Counted from the stretch's first letter, positions 35,598 to 48,490 are shown. The stretch is DNA of 64,000 nucleotides from Iris pallida (GCA_029216955.1 JANAVB010010791.1:6032838-6096837), one strand, 5' to 3'. Made by a program: numbers and translations. The notes: generated by a model from the sequence alone, not told the origin.

Positions 35598-36186
35598 CTG
35601 GAAAAGGACGAAAGAAACAGGATTAAAAATAGGTTAAAACGAAACCACTTAGAGTTTCTCAAAAAGAAGTTTCTATGAGCCTAAGCGGCTCGGATCGACA
35701 AAGCCTTATGCGGCCCAGTTCAGCTGAGTTTCATGCGGCACGGCTTCAACAGAGCCTAGGCGGCTCGGGTCAGCACAGCTTCATGCGACCCGATTCAGTT
35801 AGGAGTTCCATGTGACACTAATTCGATAGCTTATGCGGCTCGGATTAAAACCTTATGCGGTTCTATCTCGCAGAGGAGTTTATGCGGCGCGACTCAATAA
35901 AATTCTATGCGGGCCAGGTTGTCAGGAACATATGCGGCTCCGATCAAAGGAGACTTTATGCGGTTCATATCCAGAAGTAATCTTACGACTCAAAATCCTT
36001 CTCATACGGCTCATACATAAGGAATGTCCTATGCGGCTCGGATACGAGAGGGTCATACGGCCCATACAACGCATGCGGCTCCATCATGATCGAGCTTGAG
36101 CCATCCAAACGATGAAGGCTTGTGCATAAATCATGCAACAGAGCCATGGGTTCTTAGGGTTCAAAGTATTCAAGTCCATTTCTTAC
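35598..36186 (-). other. Intron 1 of the antisense gene
   Basis: TTCAAGG|GTAAGA ... TCGTCCTTTTCCAG|TGAACC, 589 bp, phase 1. It contains the ATGCGGCTC word block 35680-36095. Confidence 0.7.
35680..36095. repeat. ATGCGGCTC word block inside A (intron 1 of antisense gene)
   Basis: About 15 copies of TATGCGGCTC or CATGCGGC variants spaced 20-35 bp apart. This is the same word as in the A LTR U3. Confidence 0.8.
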
Positions 36187-36399
36187 CCTTGAAAGCGGGG
36201 CGAACATCAGGATGCACTTCGGGCACGACGGCCGACGAGGAAGCCGCCTTCTTGCCTTTCGCGGCAGTGGAGACGACCTTGGAAGATTTGGGGGCCATTT
36301 TTTGACGGTCGGAGAATGGAAATAGAGAAAGAAAGGAAAGACAGCAACAATTGGAGACGAAGGAGGAAGTAAAGAAATCCTTTCGACTGAACCCATCCA

Positions 36400-36407
36400 T
36401 ATTTATA
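36400..36407 (-). promoter_or_regulatory. TATA box of the antisense gene
   Basis: TATAAATA on the minus strand, 102 bp before the ATG at 36298. Between them is a pyrimidine-rich 5' leader (CTTTCCTTTCTTTCTC). This gives the antisense gene its own promoter inside the element, separate from the LTR. Confidence 0.65.
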
Positions 36408-36764
36408 AACAAAATTAAGGCGCTTCGATTCTCGTACAGGACGAACACCAACTCTTCGGTTATCGAGGCGAGCCGCCTAAAATGAAGGACAGACTCCTAG
36501 GATCCCGCCCCGAAAAGTGACCTCAAAACTGACAGCAAATCAACAGCATTTAATACAAAAGATCTCCATACGTGGCAAGATGACATGGCGGAAAGTCCCT
36601 GCGGCTGAGACACCTATACGGCCCGAAAACCTCTGCGGCCTAGTCATCCATGCGGCTGAGACATCCATGCGGCCGAGACATCATATACGGCCAGAAGAAT
36701 ACATGGCCATGTTTCTTATTCAAAGTATTTCAATTTTGCAAATTGAAAACTTTGAAGAGGGTCT
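36408..36764 (+). other. A region before the 3' LTR with word copies and polypurine tract
   Basis: No gene. Loose copies of ATGCGGC and ATACGGCC lie at 36595-36710. GAAGAGGG at about 36754-36761 directly before the LTR start (36765) is the likely polypurine tract. Confidence 0.55.
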
Positions 36765-38089
36765 TGTAGAAGCATGGAAAAGAATAAAGAAGGAGCCATG
36801 CGGCCAGAGAGTCCCCTGCGGTTCAGACGGTTCATGCGGCTCAGAGAGTTCATGCGGCTCGAGCGTCTATGTGGCTCAAACAAGTCCTATACGGCTCAAA
36901 GAGGAGCCACGTGGCCTATAAACAGCTCTCTCATTTTGTATTTAATGCCTTGACGGCTGACAGCTTGGACGAGGTGACAGTTCTGACACAAAGATATCAT
37001 TATGACTCCCTCATAATGACGGACTCCTTGGGAAGCAAAGAAAATCTTTGACACAATCTCCCGAGAGTCAGAAACTATAATGCGGCCTTGACACGTAGAC
37101 AATCGTATGCGGCCCAAGCGAAGACTCTCCCATGCGTCTCATGAGGACCAGCCCCATGCGGCTCACGAAGACCAGCCCCATGCGGCTCACGAAGACCAGC
37201 CCCATGCGGCTCACGAAGACTAGCCCCATGCGGCTCATGAAGACCCTCCCCATGCGGCTCGTAAAGACTATCTCCATGCGATTCACTCATACTCATGCGG
37301 CTCAAATCACTATCATGCGGCCCAAATATTCAAGGGGGCACTTCTAGACAGCCTGGACACGTGGCCAGCTTTATACGGCCCAACTTTCCTGCGGCTCAGA
37401 CACGTGGCGTGACAGCAGGGCACGTGGCATCAGATTGATCAAAATCTCTCAGCAAATCCTAATGAAATATTGGGATCAAATCAGATCATTTGCAAATAAG
37501 CCAATTAAAGACACGTGTCGAAGAATCCGAGGTTGATAAATCGAGAGGATTTATGTCAATCAGCATTAATTACCCACAAAAGATTTGATGCAATCACATT
37601 TATTGCTCAAATCTCAAATGAACGGTCCAGATTTAATGATCCTTAGCCGCCGACTTTCAAGAAGGGGCAATCATTGTAAACCCTAATGAGGCCCCCCACT
37701 CTTATAAATAGCAGGGTGCCATTCCCTTGCGAAGATACACAGAGCTACGCAGATACACACACGGAGAGAGAGAGAGATACAGAGACAAACACACATAGAG
37801 ACAAAGAGAGCCAGAAAGCCTGAAGAGAGAGCATTCCTTCATCAACGCCAAGCAGTTCTTCCACAGAGCCAAGAAGCTGCAACCGATCGTCCAAGGAGTA
37901 AGGCAGAGCTGTCGTCGCTTTCTCGAGCCTCTATCGTCACCCCCCAGAATCTAAAATAAACAATTGTACTTAGATTGTTGTACCTAGATTTTCGTCCCTA
38001 GGCTTTCTTTGTACAAGTGAGTTTGTATTGGGAAGTAAAAGTCCAGTCCTCCGATAATTGTTCTGCTCTTTTATATTTCATGGCAAACA
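36765..38089 (+). mobile_element. A 3' LTR (1325 bp)
   Basis: Matches 20208-21486 almost throughout, with scattered substitutions and two extra 23 bp units of CCCCATGCGGCTCACGAAGA at about 37155-37220. TATA box at 37703. Ends GGCAAACA at 38089, followed by the AAGCC target duplication (38090-38094). ORFs at 37068-37347 are repeat artefacts. Confidence 0.92.
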
Positions 38090-38328
38090 AAGCCTACACT
38101 AGCTAGTACACACCACTACAAGGCTATCCAAGCCTAAATCAAGCCAACACACATACTTATTATAATGTCAACAAGTCATCTAACCTTACCATGAATACAT
38201 ACTCAACTTGGCATTGTATTCACTAATATGCATATAGAAATTCCTATTCATAATCATTCATATAGGCATTCACTATTACATGTAGACACATATATATATA
38301 TAGGTACATACACATTACATAGATATAC
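38090..38328 (-). mobile_element. D 5' LTR, middle segment
   Basis: Continues the D LTR from the A target site (AAGCCTACACTAGCTAG, as at 11180 onward) to TATAC at 38324-38328, where E is inserted. Confidence 0.9.
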
Positions 38329-39552
38329 TGTAACGCCCCAATCCCAAATACTTGAGACTAGATACGTATCATGCCAGCTGTATATATACGAAATATATGG
38401 ACCTCGTATGTATACATAAGCTGTAAATGTAGTAATCCAAGACAACTAAATTTCATCCATAATGAAAGAAATAATAATATAGAAATTAACTTGAATATTT
38501 ATGATACAATCGTTGGGCGGAGACAAAGTCCACTACCAACTAATTTAAATAGAGAAAAAATATACAAAGAAAGTGATTGGTCGAGCGAAGCAATGACAAG
38601 TCCAAAAGCAGTCATCACGAAGGAAGGAATGACCTTAGCTAGAACACATGCAAAATATCATAAAAACACACACCTGGAGAGATCACCAGGTCCTCAGAGG
38701 GACGTAACAAGACACATAATATCATGCCGATAAACTGAATAAATAAGCTCAACAGAAAAGTATGCATGAGTAAAGGTTCCTACTCATTCTAGGTGATATG
38801 CACTTTGAGGACAACGTTCTACGCAGGGGCTGTAGGCTCAGCAAAGTAAATAAAGAGTGGCAGTAAGTAGCGCTCATCCGAGTCACTATCGGCCTTGGAC
38901 AGAAGGTAGTGCTCATAAGAGTCACCCTCGGCCCAAAATGTGTGTAAAAATAAAATGTAGCCCCTACGCTAATAACTGTCCCCTCCCCCCAATGATACTA
39001 TACATGCGTCATCTCCACGACACTGTTTAATCCTTAATAACTGCCCAGTCTTCTACACAATCTATTGACAGTTATATCCTAACGCACGGCCTGTACGCAC
39101 CGATGTACGGTCGGTACGCAAGTCCGAAGCTATATGCGACTCACCACTCACACACAATCCGTGGCACATCGTGACAGTTTAGGAGATGCACATACGGTGG
39201 TCCCTTAACTCTAAGCCAATTGCATAAAATATAATAATTTGTTTCTATAAAATTTTGAAAGAACAACATAAAGAAAAAAAACATATATGATATTGAGCAA
39301 GAAATTAAACAGTAAAGGCAAGGTGTCTTGCCTGGTGGGTCGCCTGGGGTACTGCCTGGTGTGGTGCAATGTTCCGTCAAGTCCGAGTAGTCCATTAGTC
39401 ATGATCGATGTGTAATGGTCCGAGAGTCACGAGGAAATATGAATATGTCATTAGTCAGAATTTGGGAAGAAATGGAATTAGTAATGATCAATGGGGATAT
39501 CAAGGTGGGAGTTTTGTGGGGAATACATACTTAAGGCTTAAACTATGTTTTG

Positions 39553-39556
<4 letters not shown>

Positions 39557-39615
<59 letters not shown>

Positions 39616-39940
39616 TAAATCTGTAAGGTGTTTTTCACAAATATATTATATTAGTATATAGTTCCCAAAATCAATCCTTATAATATAGCTATATTAATAA
39701 TACTAGAAATATTACTAATATCATTTAAGTAATAAGTAATTAATACTAATAATAATAATATAATAATAAAAATAATTATAATTATAATTATAATAATAAT
39801 AATAATAACTATAATGATAATAATAATAGTAATAATAATAAAAAAATAATAATGATACTAATAATGATAATAATAATGGAAATAATAATGGTAATAATAA
39901 TAATAGAAATAATAATAATGATAATACTAATATATTACTA
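39557..39940. repeat. (AT)n and (TAA)n simple repeats in E 3' LTR
   Basis: AT dinucleotides at 39557-39611, then an imperfect ATA/AAT trinucleotide tract at about 39720-39940. The other LTR has a shorter AT run (45735-45760) and its own variant of the trinucleotide tract (45895-46090). Confidence 0.9.
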
Positions 39941-39999
39941 ACCTTAATAACTCACACCTTTCCCCATTTTTTTTCATTCCGATACAGTAGAGAGAGAGA

Positions 40000-40470
40000 G
40001 AGAGATGAGTGCGGGAAGGAGGGGTGAAGAAGGGGCTCACCGGGCGTTGCACGGGCGGAGGTCGGAGGGTCGGGGTCGACTCGGCTGGCGGAGACGCGGA
40101 CGAGGGCGGAGACACTGCCCGGCGTCGGGTCGGCTCAGCGCGCGTGGAGGCGGCACTCGACGTCCAGGGTCGGCGGATCTCGCGGCGACGGGAGCCCAGG
40201 ATCGGCGGATCTCGCGGAGGCGAGGCGCCCAGGGTCGGCGGATCTCGCGGAGGCGAGGCGCCCAGGGTCGACGGATCTCGCGGAGGTGAGGCGCCCAGGG
40301 TCGGCGGCGCAGAAGGGGGTTCGTCCAGCGCGCGGTGTGGGGCTCGCCGGAGATGGGCGGAGAGAAGTGGGTTCGCTCGGATCTGGGGGTGCCCGCGGTG
40401 GCGCGGCACGGCTGGACACCTGCGCGCGGTGGTACGGTCGAGCACGGACAGGTGAGGGTTCGGGTCTTTT
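40000..40470. repeat. GC-rich island with 33 bp repeats in E 3' LTR
   Basis: A sharply GC- and CpG-rich island in an AT-rich LTR. It contains units of about 33 bp built on GGATCTCGCGGAGGCGAGGC and GCCCAGGGTCGGC, with about four units here. The ORFs on both strands (39927-40486) are open because of base composition and change length between the two LTR copies. Confidence 0.8.
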
Positions 40471-40930
40471 CCTTCTTTTGTTTCACTTTTGGTATGGCGA
40501 TTTGTGATGGCGGTGTTGCTGGGTCTGTGTTCTGGAGAGGGTGGTTACCGGGGCTGCCGGTAACCAGTAGTGGATTTTGGCCGGGAGTCGGTGGTTATGG
40601 CTGTTGTCTAGTCGTGGATTGTGGTGATGATGGTGGTTCACCTTGGTGGCAGGGGTGATGTAGGCGACAGTGTGGTGAGGGTGGTCGTCGAGTTAGGCAG
40701 GGCAGAGCAGGAGTGGCCGTAGGCTGGTATTGGCCGTTGGAGGCCAGTGGAAGATGGTGGCGGCAGGGTTGGAGACGATAGGGAGGAGGAACGGGAATGT
40801 TAGGTTTATGATTTATTTGTGTCGGGATTGTCGACACGGAGGAACATGTATATGTAGAGGATGGAATAAGAAGCTGGGCACGGACACGATGCACATATGT
40901 GAATGGTAGAAATATATGGATGAGTACCTG

Positions 40931-40940
40931 CCTATATATA
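40931..40940 (-). promoter_or_regulatory. TATA box of E LTR
   Basis: TATATATAGG on the minus strand within CATCCTATATATAGGCAGG. The 5' LTR copy is at 47070-47061. It lies about 640 bp from the LTR start. Confidence 0.6.
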
Positions 40941-41576
40941 GGATGTGGGAATACCTATTGGATAAGGATTTGGTTTATTTAAAACCCAATTAGATAAATA
41001 CCAAATTAATTTAAATAATTTATTCAATCAAATCCAATCTCAATCTAGTTTAAATCCAATGGATAAATCTTCATCCTTATTTCAAACTATTTAAAATAAT
41101 TTAAATCAAGATTTTAAATTGCCATAATAATTTCAAAATATGATTTCCAAAAATACTAATAATAATAATTTCAAAAATTACATTATTATTTAAAAATAAA
41201 CTAATAAATAATTATGAAATATTTATCTATGACCAAATAATATTTACATAAATATATGTTTCTAAAATAAAATTTTATAAGAATATTATCTATTATTATA
41301 ACTGTCTAAAAAGACTTCTCATAAATAAATCATGAATTTAGAAATTTTGGTAGCTAAAAATAATTATTATATATATTATTTTGAATTGATACAAATAGAA
41401 AAAAAAATATTTTTAAAAGAAATATGTACGCTCGCACATATTCGCACTCGTCGAGCAATTTCGAAAATCAAAATTTCGTGCGTGACGTACAATACGACTA
41501 TGCGACGTACAATACAAAATTTTAAATCAGTACCAAAAATTAAAAAAAAATACAGTAGAAATTTAGGGGGTTTACA

Positions 41577-44349
41577 TCCTACCCAACTTACAAAAATTTC
41601 GTCCTCGAAATTAGGAATAAGTAGGGGGTGAGAAGGTACGAGGGTAAAGCAACACAATTCATTGGGCGAGGCAGTAAAACGACAATATGCTTTAGGAATC
41701 GTGATTTTGATAATGACGAAATAATTCACGATTTTGGAATTGAACGTGGGTAACTAGTCAAGGTAAAAGATCATGATAGTACGATGGAAGATATAGGGTC
41801 GTCTAGGTTTAGAGTTGAATCATCGTCAAATTTCAAAAAGGTCATGAAAGTTGAATCTAAAGTCGAAGAAAAAGGCAAGCAGCTCAAGACGGGAATAGTC
41901 ATATTGGTTGGTCAGTGGTTAACTGTCCCCAAGTATATACAAATATCATAGGAGAATGGTTTGGCCTATCTATTAATCACAAGCTTTGTCTAGAATAGTT
42001 AAAAGACGAAAGCCAACAAGAGTCCAAAGGAGATGTTTTCGTATGCCAAAATGTGATTCAAAGGCGGTTGTATAATTCCAAAAGAATTGCCAAGGTAATC
42101 GCGGAGGAGACTCTAGGGACAAGTTTAACTATGTCTCCATCCACGTAGTATGATATATGAAAAGCGAACCAAGTGCACTATGGTTGATCAGACCATAATA
42201 CGTCGGTTCTGATGTAGACAATGTATTAGTGGGCGCCCACATTAAACATATGTCATGATCAAGCTTGATAAAGAATAAGCTTGCAAAGCTAAGCTATTTT
42301 AGCATCATCGGTAGATAAAATAATAAGTAAAGGTAATGATGAAAGAAATCAAATAGTCCATGATCTTATAAAATCTAAGTTCCGCCCGAAATTTGGGCCT
42401 ATGCAGTCGGCTTGGTTTACTAGGTAAGTTAGGGTCCACTGAATTCTATGGTCCAAGTGAACCTATCAATGTGGTCCACAAAAGGTTGGTTAGGTCGGGA
42501 GGTATTCTACCCAACTTACAAGAGTTAAACTAGTAGTGTAAAGGGGTCAATGGGTCAAGCAATCAAGGTAAAGCGCAAGTCAAGCATTACACATCGGGTG
42601 GAAAGAATTGAGTCGAGGTCGAGTCTCATCTATAGTTAAAAAGTATATTGGTTTCACGGTAGGGATCAGAGTCCAGTCTTTTTGACCCGAAAGTCGCAAT
42701 ATGAAATTAGAGTACAAAGAGACGTGTTTTAGTGGCACGTGATATACCTACATGAAGGTGGGCTCGTGTAGGTCTTGCTTGTGAAATTTGTAGGAAGGAA
42801 ACGTCTAGTATTGTGCTTCAAATATCCAAGTCACGGTAAAGGACACAAAAGAATTTAAAATAGAAAGTGGGAATTCATGAGATAATGATTAACGCACAAA
42901 ATAATTGATCAAGTTAAAGCACGAAAATAAGAAAATTCAGATTCGAGTAAATCAAGGTAAAATAAGTTAGAACACAGTTTCTAGAGATATGATAACCACT
43001 TAGATGGAGTAGGAGAAAGTCACGATAAATCTAGGTTTGAGTGAGTGTCGAGTGAGTCAAATTGGGATATCTTCACATAGTCTGGCAGATGACTTAACTA
43101 CACTCGAGTACATACAACTATCATGGCAAATAAGGATTGCATCCCATTAGGGTGACCTGCTTGCTCCTTGGTCCTCTACCAATATATGATCAAATTTTAA
43201 ATTTCCAGTTCCTCCACAGTTTTGAAATAAAATCTCAAGATACTCCATCAAGTATTTAATCATAACTTAGAGTTTAATTTTCTTTTAAATAAATTCCCAA
43301 TAACCTTCATCATCTAATGCGGTATAACTAAATTTTCATAATAAGCCATCACTTTTAACAATTTTTAATTCTCAAATGTACCTTAAGATAAACACTTAGC
43401 CCGTTCATCAATCGCAAATCATGTAACTCAATTAAATCTTTTTTTTACCGAAATTTAAATATCCATAATCAAGGCTTTAAACTTGAAATCTAATTAACTT
43501 TTAAATCGTAGATCATATGACACAATTTAAAATTGAAGTTTTCCTTCAAAGTCGATTTCATATCCTCCAAAATATTTAAACAAATTTTACCATCATCTTT
43601 TCCAACTCAAAATTAAATAAACTTATAAATCGTACGACTCAATTTTAAACCTCAAGCTCTCTCAAACTAAACTTTCGTCTTCTCTAATTGTCTAAAAATC
43701 ATAATTAAAACTCCTTAAATAATCTCGAGATAAACTTTATAATATTACAATCCAACTTTTAAAGTTAACCGTAAATCATGTGTCACAAAAACTCAAGATA
43801 TTTCTCAAATTGATTTCATATCCCTAATAAATCATAACTATTCCACCATTTCAAAAAAAATCGTAAATCAAAGATTTGTTTTCTTGCTCCAGTTATCCTC
43901 TTGTGTATACCACCTTGTAAATTTAAAATAAAATTTAAACTATCCTTTTGATGGCGGCAATATACTACTACCCAACTTGGAATAAACTAATCCTTAAGAT
44001 CATATCTCTAGAAAAAATAAATCCTTTATACTCAAATATAACCTCAATGGATATTATTTGTCAATATAATCCTTCTAGCCATAGGGTTGACCAATAAGTA
44101 TATAGTAGTGTAGTCATCTTTCTAACCATGTTTAAGTACGAGATGATAGGGTGTTGGAGAAAGAGTTCAAGGAAGATGCAAAATCAAGGAAAGCCACGGG
44201 AGTCGGAATTTGGAAATCAAGGAAGGTCAAGGAAGGTGATCAAGTATGTGGATGAGATTCCTAGATTCTAATCCTATATTGCAGGCCCGCTCGGTACAGT
44301 CATGTAATCGAAACGACAAACTAGACCTGCATGGGCCACCACAAAAATA
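41577..44349 (-). other. E internal region, non-coding
   Basis: About 2.8 kb, AT-rich, with no ORF longer than 60 codons and no retroviral motif I can see. The polypurine tract side is at 41577-41620 (TAAGTTGGGTAGGA on the minus strand). A similar TACCCAACTTACAA occurs again at about 42510-42530, and a weaker copy at 43971. The block TGGTGGCCCATGCAGGT at 44341-44325 is the candidate primer-binding site. This fits a large retrotransposon derivative. Confidence 0.75.
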
Positions 44350-45733
44350 TGTAACGCCCCAGTCCCAAATACTTGAGACTAGATACGTATCATGCCAGCT
44401 GTATACATACGAAATACATGGACCTCGTATGTATACATAAGCTGTAAATGTAGTAATCCAAGACAACTAAATTTCATCCACAATGAAAGAAATAATAATA
44501 TAGAAATCAACTTGAATATTTATGATACAATCGTTGGGCGGAGACAAAGTCCACTACCAACTAATTTAAATAGAGAAGAAATATACAAAGAAAGTGATTG
44601 GTCGAGCGAAGCAATGACAAGTCCAAAAGCAGTCATCACGAAGGAAGGAATGGCCTTAGCTAGAACACCTATAAAACATCACGAAAACACACACCTGGAG
44701 AGATCACCAGGTCCTCAGAGGGACGTAACAAGACACATAATATCATGCCGATAAACTGAATAAATAAGCTCAACAGAAAAGTATGCATGAGTAAAGGTTC
44801 CTACTCATTCTAGGTGATATGCACTTTGAGGACAACGTTCTACGCAGGGGCTGTAGGCTCAGCAAAGTAAATAAAGAGTGGCAGTAAGTAGCGCTCATCC
44901 GAGTCACTATCGGCCTTGGACAGAAGGTAGTGCTCATAAGAGTCACCCTCGGCCCAAAATGTGTGTAAAAATAAAATGTAGCCCCTACGCTAATAACTGT
45001 CCCCTCCCCCCAATGATACTATACATGCATCGTCTCCACGACACTATTTAATCCTTAATAACTGCCCAGTCTTCTACACAATCTATTGACAGTTATATCC
45101 TAACGCACGGCCTGTACGCACCGATGTACGGTCGGTACGCAAGTCCGAAGCTATATGCGACTCATCACTCACATACAATCCGTGGCACATCGTGACAGTT
45201 TAGGAGATGCACATACGGTGGTCCCTTAACTCTAAGCCAATTGCATAAAATATAATAATTTGTTTCTATAAAATTTTAAAAGAACAACATAAAGAAAAAA
45301 AACATACATGATATTGAGCAAGAAATTAAACAGTAAAGGCAAGGTGTCTTGCCTGGTGGGTCGCCTGGGGTACTGCCTGGTGTGGTGCAATGTTCCGTCA
45401 AGTCCGAGTAGTCCATTAGTCATGATCGATGTGTAATGGTCCGAGAGTCACGAGGAAATATGAATATGTCATTAGTCAGAATTTGGAAAGAAATGGAATT
45501 AGTAATGATCAATGGGGATATCAAGGTGGGAGTTTTGTGGGGAATACATACTTATATTTTTTTAGAAATCCTCAATATTATTTAAAAAAAATATTTTAAA
45601 GTAATTTTTACGTAAACAGTAGAAAATAATTTATGCATAATACTTTGAAAACCATATTTAGGCAAAACATTTGTTTTTGTAAATATTAATAAATCTCGAA
45701 ATTTTTTTCTGAAGGCTTATACTATGTTTTGAA

Positions 45734-45764
<31 letters not shown>

Positions 45765-47710
45765 TAAATCTGTAAGGTGTTTTTCACAAATATATTATAT
45801 TAGTATATAGTTCCCAAAATCAATCCTTATAATATAGCTATATTAATAATACTAGAAATATTACTAATATCATTTAAGTAATAAGTAATTAATACTAATA
45901 ATAATAATAATATATAATAATAAAAGTAATAATAATTATAATAATAATAATAATAATAATAATAAACTATAATGATAATAATAATAGTAATAATAATAAT
46001 AATATAATAATGATACTAATAATGATAATAATAATGGAAATAATAATGGTAATAATAATAATAATAGAAATAATAATAATGATAATACTAATATATTACT
46101 AACCTTAATAACTCACACCTTTCCCCATTTTTTTTCATTCCGATACAGTAGAGAGAGAGAGAGATGAGTGCGGGAAGGAGGGGTGAAGAAGGGGCTCACC
46201 GGGCGTTGCACGGGCGGAGGTCGGAGGGTCGGGGCCGACTCGGCTGGCGGAGACACGGACGAGGACGGAGACACTGCCCGGCGTCGGGTCGGCTCAGCGC
46301 GCGCGGAGGCGGCACTCGGCATCCAGGGTCGGCAGATCTCGCGGCGGCGGGAGCCCAGGGTCGGCGGATCTCGCGGAGGCGAGGCGCCCAGGGTCGGCAG
46401 ATCTCGCGGAGGCGAGGCGCCCAGGGTCGGCGGCGCGGAAGGGGGGTTCGTCCAGCGCGCGGTGTGGGGCTCGCCGGAGATGGGCGGAGAGAAGTGGGTT
46501 CGCTCGGATCTGGGGGTTGCCCGCGGTGGCGCGGCACGGCGGGACACCTGTGCGCGGTGGTACGGTCGAGCACGGACAGGTGAGGGTTCGGGTCTTTTCC
46601 TTCTTTTGTTTCACTTTTGGTATGGCGATTTGTGATGGCGGTGTTGCTGGGACTGTGTTCGGGAGAGGGTGGTTACCGGGGCTGCCGGTAACCAGTGGTG
46701 GTAGATTTTGGCCGGGAGTCGGTGGTTATGGCTGTTGTCTGGTGGTGGATTGTGGTGATGATGGTGGTTCACCTTGGTGGCCGGGGTGATGTAGGCGACA
46801 GTATGGTGAGGGTGGTCGTCGAGTTAGGCAGGGCAGAGCAGGAGTGGCCGTAGGCTGTATTGGCCGTTGGAGGCCAGTGGAAGATGGCGGCGGCAGGGTT
46901 GGAGACGATAGGGAGGATGAGCGGGAATGTTAGGTTTATGATTTATTTGTGTCGGGATTGTCGACACGGAGGAACATGTATATGTAGAGGATGGAATAAG
47001 AAGCTGGGCACGGACACGATGCACATATGTGAATGGTAGAAATATATGGATGAGTACCTGCCTATATATAGGATGTGGGAATATCCATTGGAAAAGGATT
47101 TAGTTTATTTAAAACCCAATTAGATAAATACCATATTAATTTAAATAATTTAATTCAATCAAATCCAATCTCAATCTAGTTTAAATCCAAATAAATTCAA
47201 TGGATAAATCTTCATCCTTATTTCAAACTATTTAAAATAATTCAAATCAAGATTTTAAATTGCCATAATAATTTCAAAATATGCTTTCCAAAAATACTAA
47301 TAATAATAATTTCAAAAATTATATTATTATTTAAAAATAAACTAATAAATAATTATGAAATATTTATCTATGACTAAATAATATTTACATAAATATATGT
47401 TTCTAAAATAAAATTTTATAAGAATATTATTTATCATTATAACTGTCTAAAAAGACTTCTCATAAATAAATCATGAATTTAGAAATTTTGGTAGCTAAAA
47501 ATAATTATTATATATATTATTTTGAATTGATACAAATAGAAAAAAAATTAAAAGAAATATGTACGCTCGCACATATTCACACTCGTCGAGCAATTTCGAA
47601 AATCAAAATTTTGCGCGTGACGTACAATACGACTATGCGACGAACAATACAAAATTTTAAATCAGTACCAAAAATTAAAAAAAATACAGTAGAAATTTAG
47701 GGGATTTACA
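44350..47710 (-). mobile_element. E 5' LTR (3361 bp)
   Basis: Copy of 38329-41576. It contains about 160 bp at 45555-45714 that the 3' LTR lacks (the 3' LTR reads directly from ACATACTTA to AGGCTTA), a shorter AT run, and one fewer 33 bp unit in its GC-rich island (46140-46590). TATA box at 47070-47061. Confidence 0.88.
46140..46590. repeat. GC-rich island with 33 bp repeats in E 5' LTR
   Basis: Partner of 40000-40470, with about three repeat units. The plus-strand and minus-strand ORFs (46113-46635) differ in length and C-terminus from those of the partner copy. Confidence 0.8.
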
Positions 47711-47738
47711 TATACATATGCATATTTTACATACATTA

Positions 47739-48490
<752 letters not shown>

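Larger units (their letters stand above)
31655..36298 (-). pseudogene. Antisense spliced gene in A with plant-mobile-domain-like region
   Basis: Minus-strand gene, opposite to pol. Exon 1 is 36298-36187 (MAPKSSKVV..., Lys/Ala-rich). Exon 2 is 35597-33216, about 790 codons. Exon 3 is 33142-32809. Exon 4 is 32718-31655, ending RLERGLSW-stop. Intron phases 1, 0 and 1 agree. Exon 2 has an SWFNMVPLGRKI start region and FFAPGGELGLALHEMHAV...LPWGGE, which resembles the plant mobile domain (aminotransferase-like) found in Tat/Ogre antisense ORFs. Exon 3 is acidic. Exon 4 is Ala/Glu-rich and probably coiled coil (EEELAAIHASF; LELQRKLAFLESELED). Breaks are TGA at about 35402, a frameshift in an AT run at about 35290, TGA at 33121-33119 and TAG at 32878-32876. 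The function of such proteins is unknown. Confidence 0.8.
20208..38089 (+). mobile_element. Element A: 17.9 kb Tat/Ogre-like retrotransposon
   Basis: Flanked by AAGCC (20203-20207 and 38090-38094), with LTRs TGTAGAAGCATGG...GGCAAACA of 1279 and 1325 bp. The order is 5' LTR, primer-binding site, ORF1, gag, protease, RT, RNase H, archaeal-type RNase H, integrase, a tandem-repeat region, a spliced antisense gene, polypurine tract and 3' LTR. The extra ORF1 upstream of gag, dual RNase H, great length and antisense gene are known traits of the Tat/Ogre lineage. It is inserted in the D 5' LTR. Every coding unit has stops, so it is now defective, although the LTRs are very similar. Confidence 0.9.
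38329..41576 (-). mobile_element. E 3' LTR (3248 bp)
   Basis: Sense direction is minus: TGTAAACCCCCTAAATTT from 41576 to GGGGCGTTACA at 38329. It has a TATA box at 40940-40931, a GC-rich part at 40000-40470, (TAA)n-like sequence at 39720-39940 and (AT)n at 39557-39611. The 120-residue ORF at 38371-38733 recurs at 44392-44754 only because the LTR is duplicated. Confidence 0.88.
38329..47710 (-). mobile_element. Element E: non-autonomous LTR element (9.4 kb)
   Basis: Flanked by TATAC (38324-38328 and 47711-47715). The two LTRs (TGTAACGCCCC... on the plus strand) are 38329-41576 and 44350-47710. The 2773 bp internal part has no ORF above 60 codons. Its post-LTR block (44341-44325) and polypurine context (41577-41620, with AATTTCGAGGACGAAATT) match the chromoviruses in the window, so mobilisation by a chromovirus is likely. 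Inserted next to the AT tract of the D 5' LTR. Confidence 0.88.

Noticed and set aside
38371..38733. 120-codon plus-strand ORF repeated at 44392-44754
   Set aside because: It lies antisense in the E LTR, is duplicated only as LTR sequence, and has no recognisable domain or gene signals.
39927..40486. Pro/Arg-rich ORFs of 94-172 codons in the E LTR, with partners at 46113-46635
   Set aside because: High GC content and a 33 bp repeat keep frames open on both strands. Lengths and ends differ between the two LTRs.
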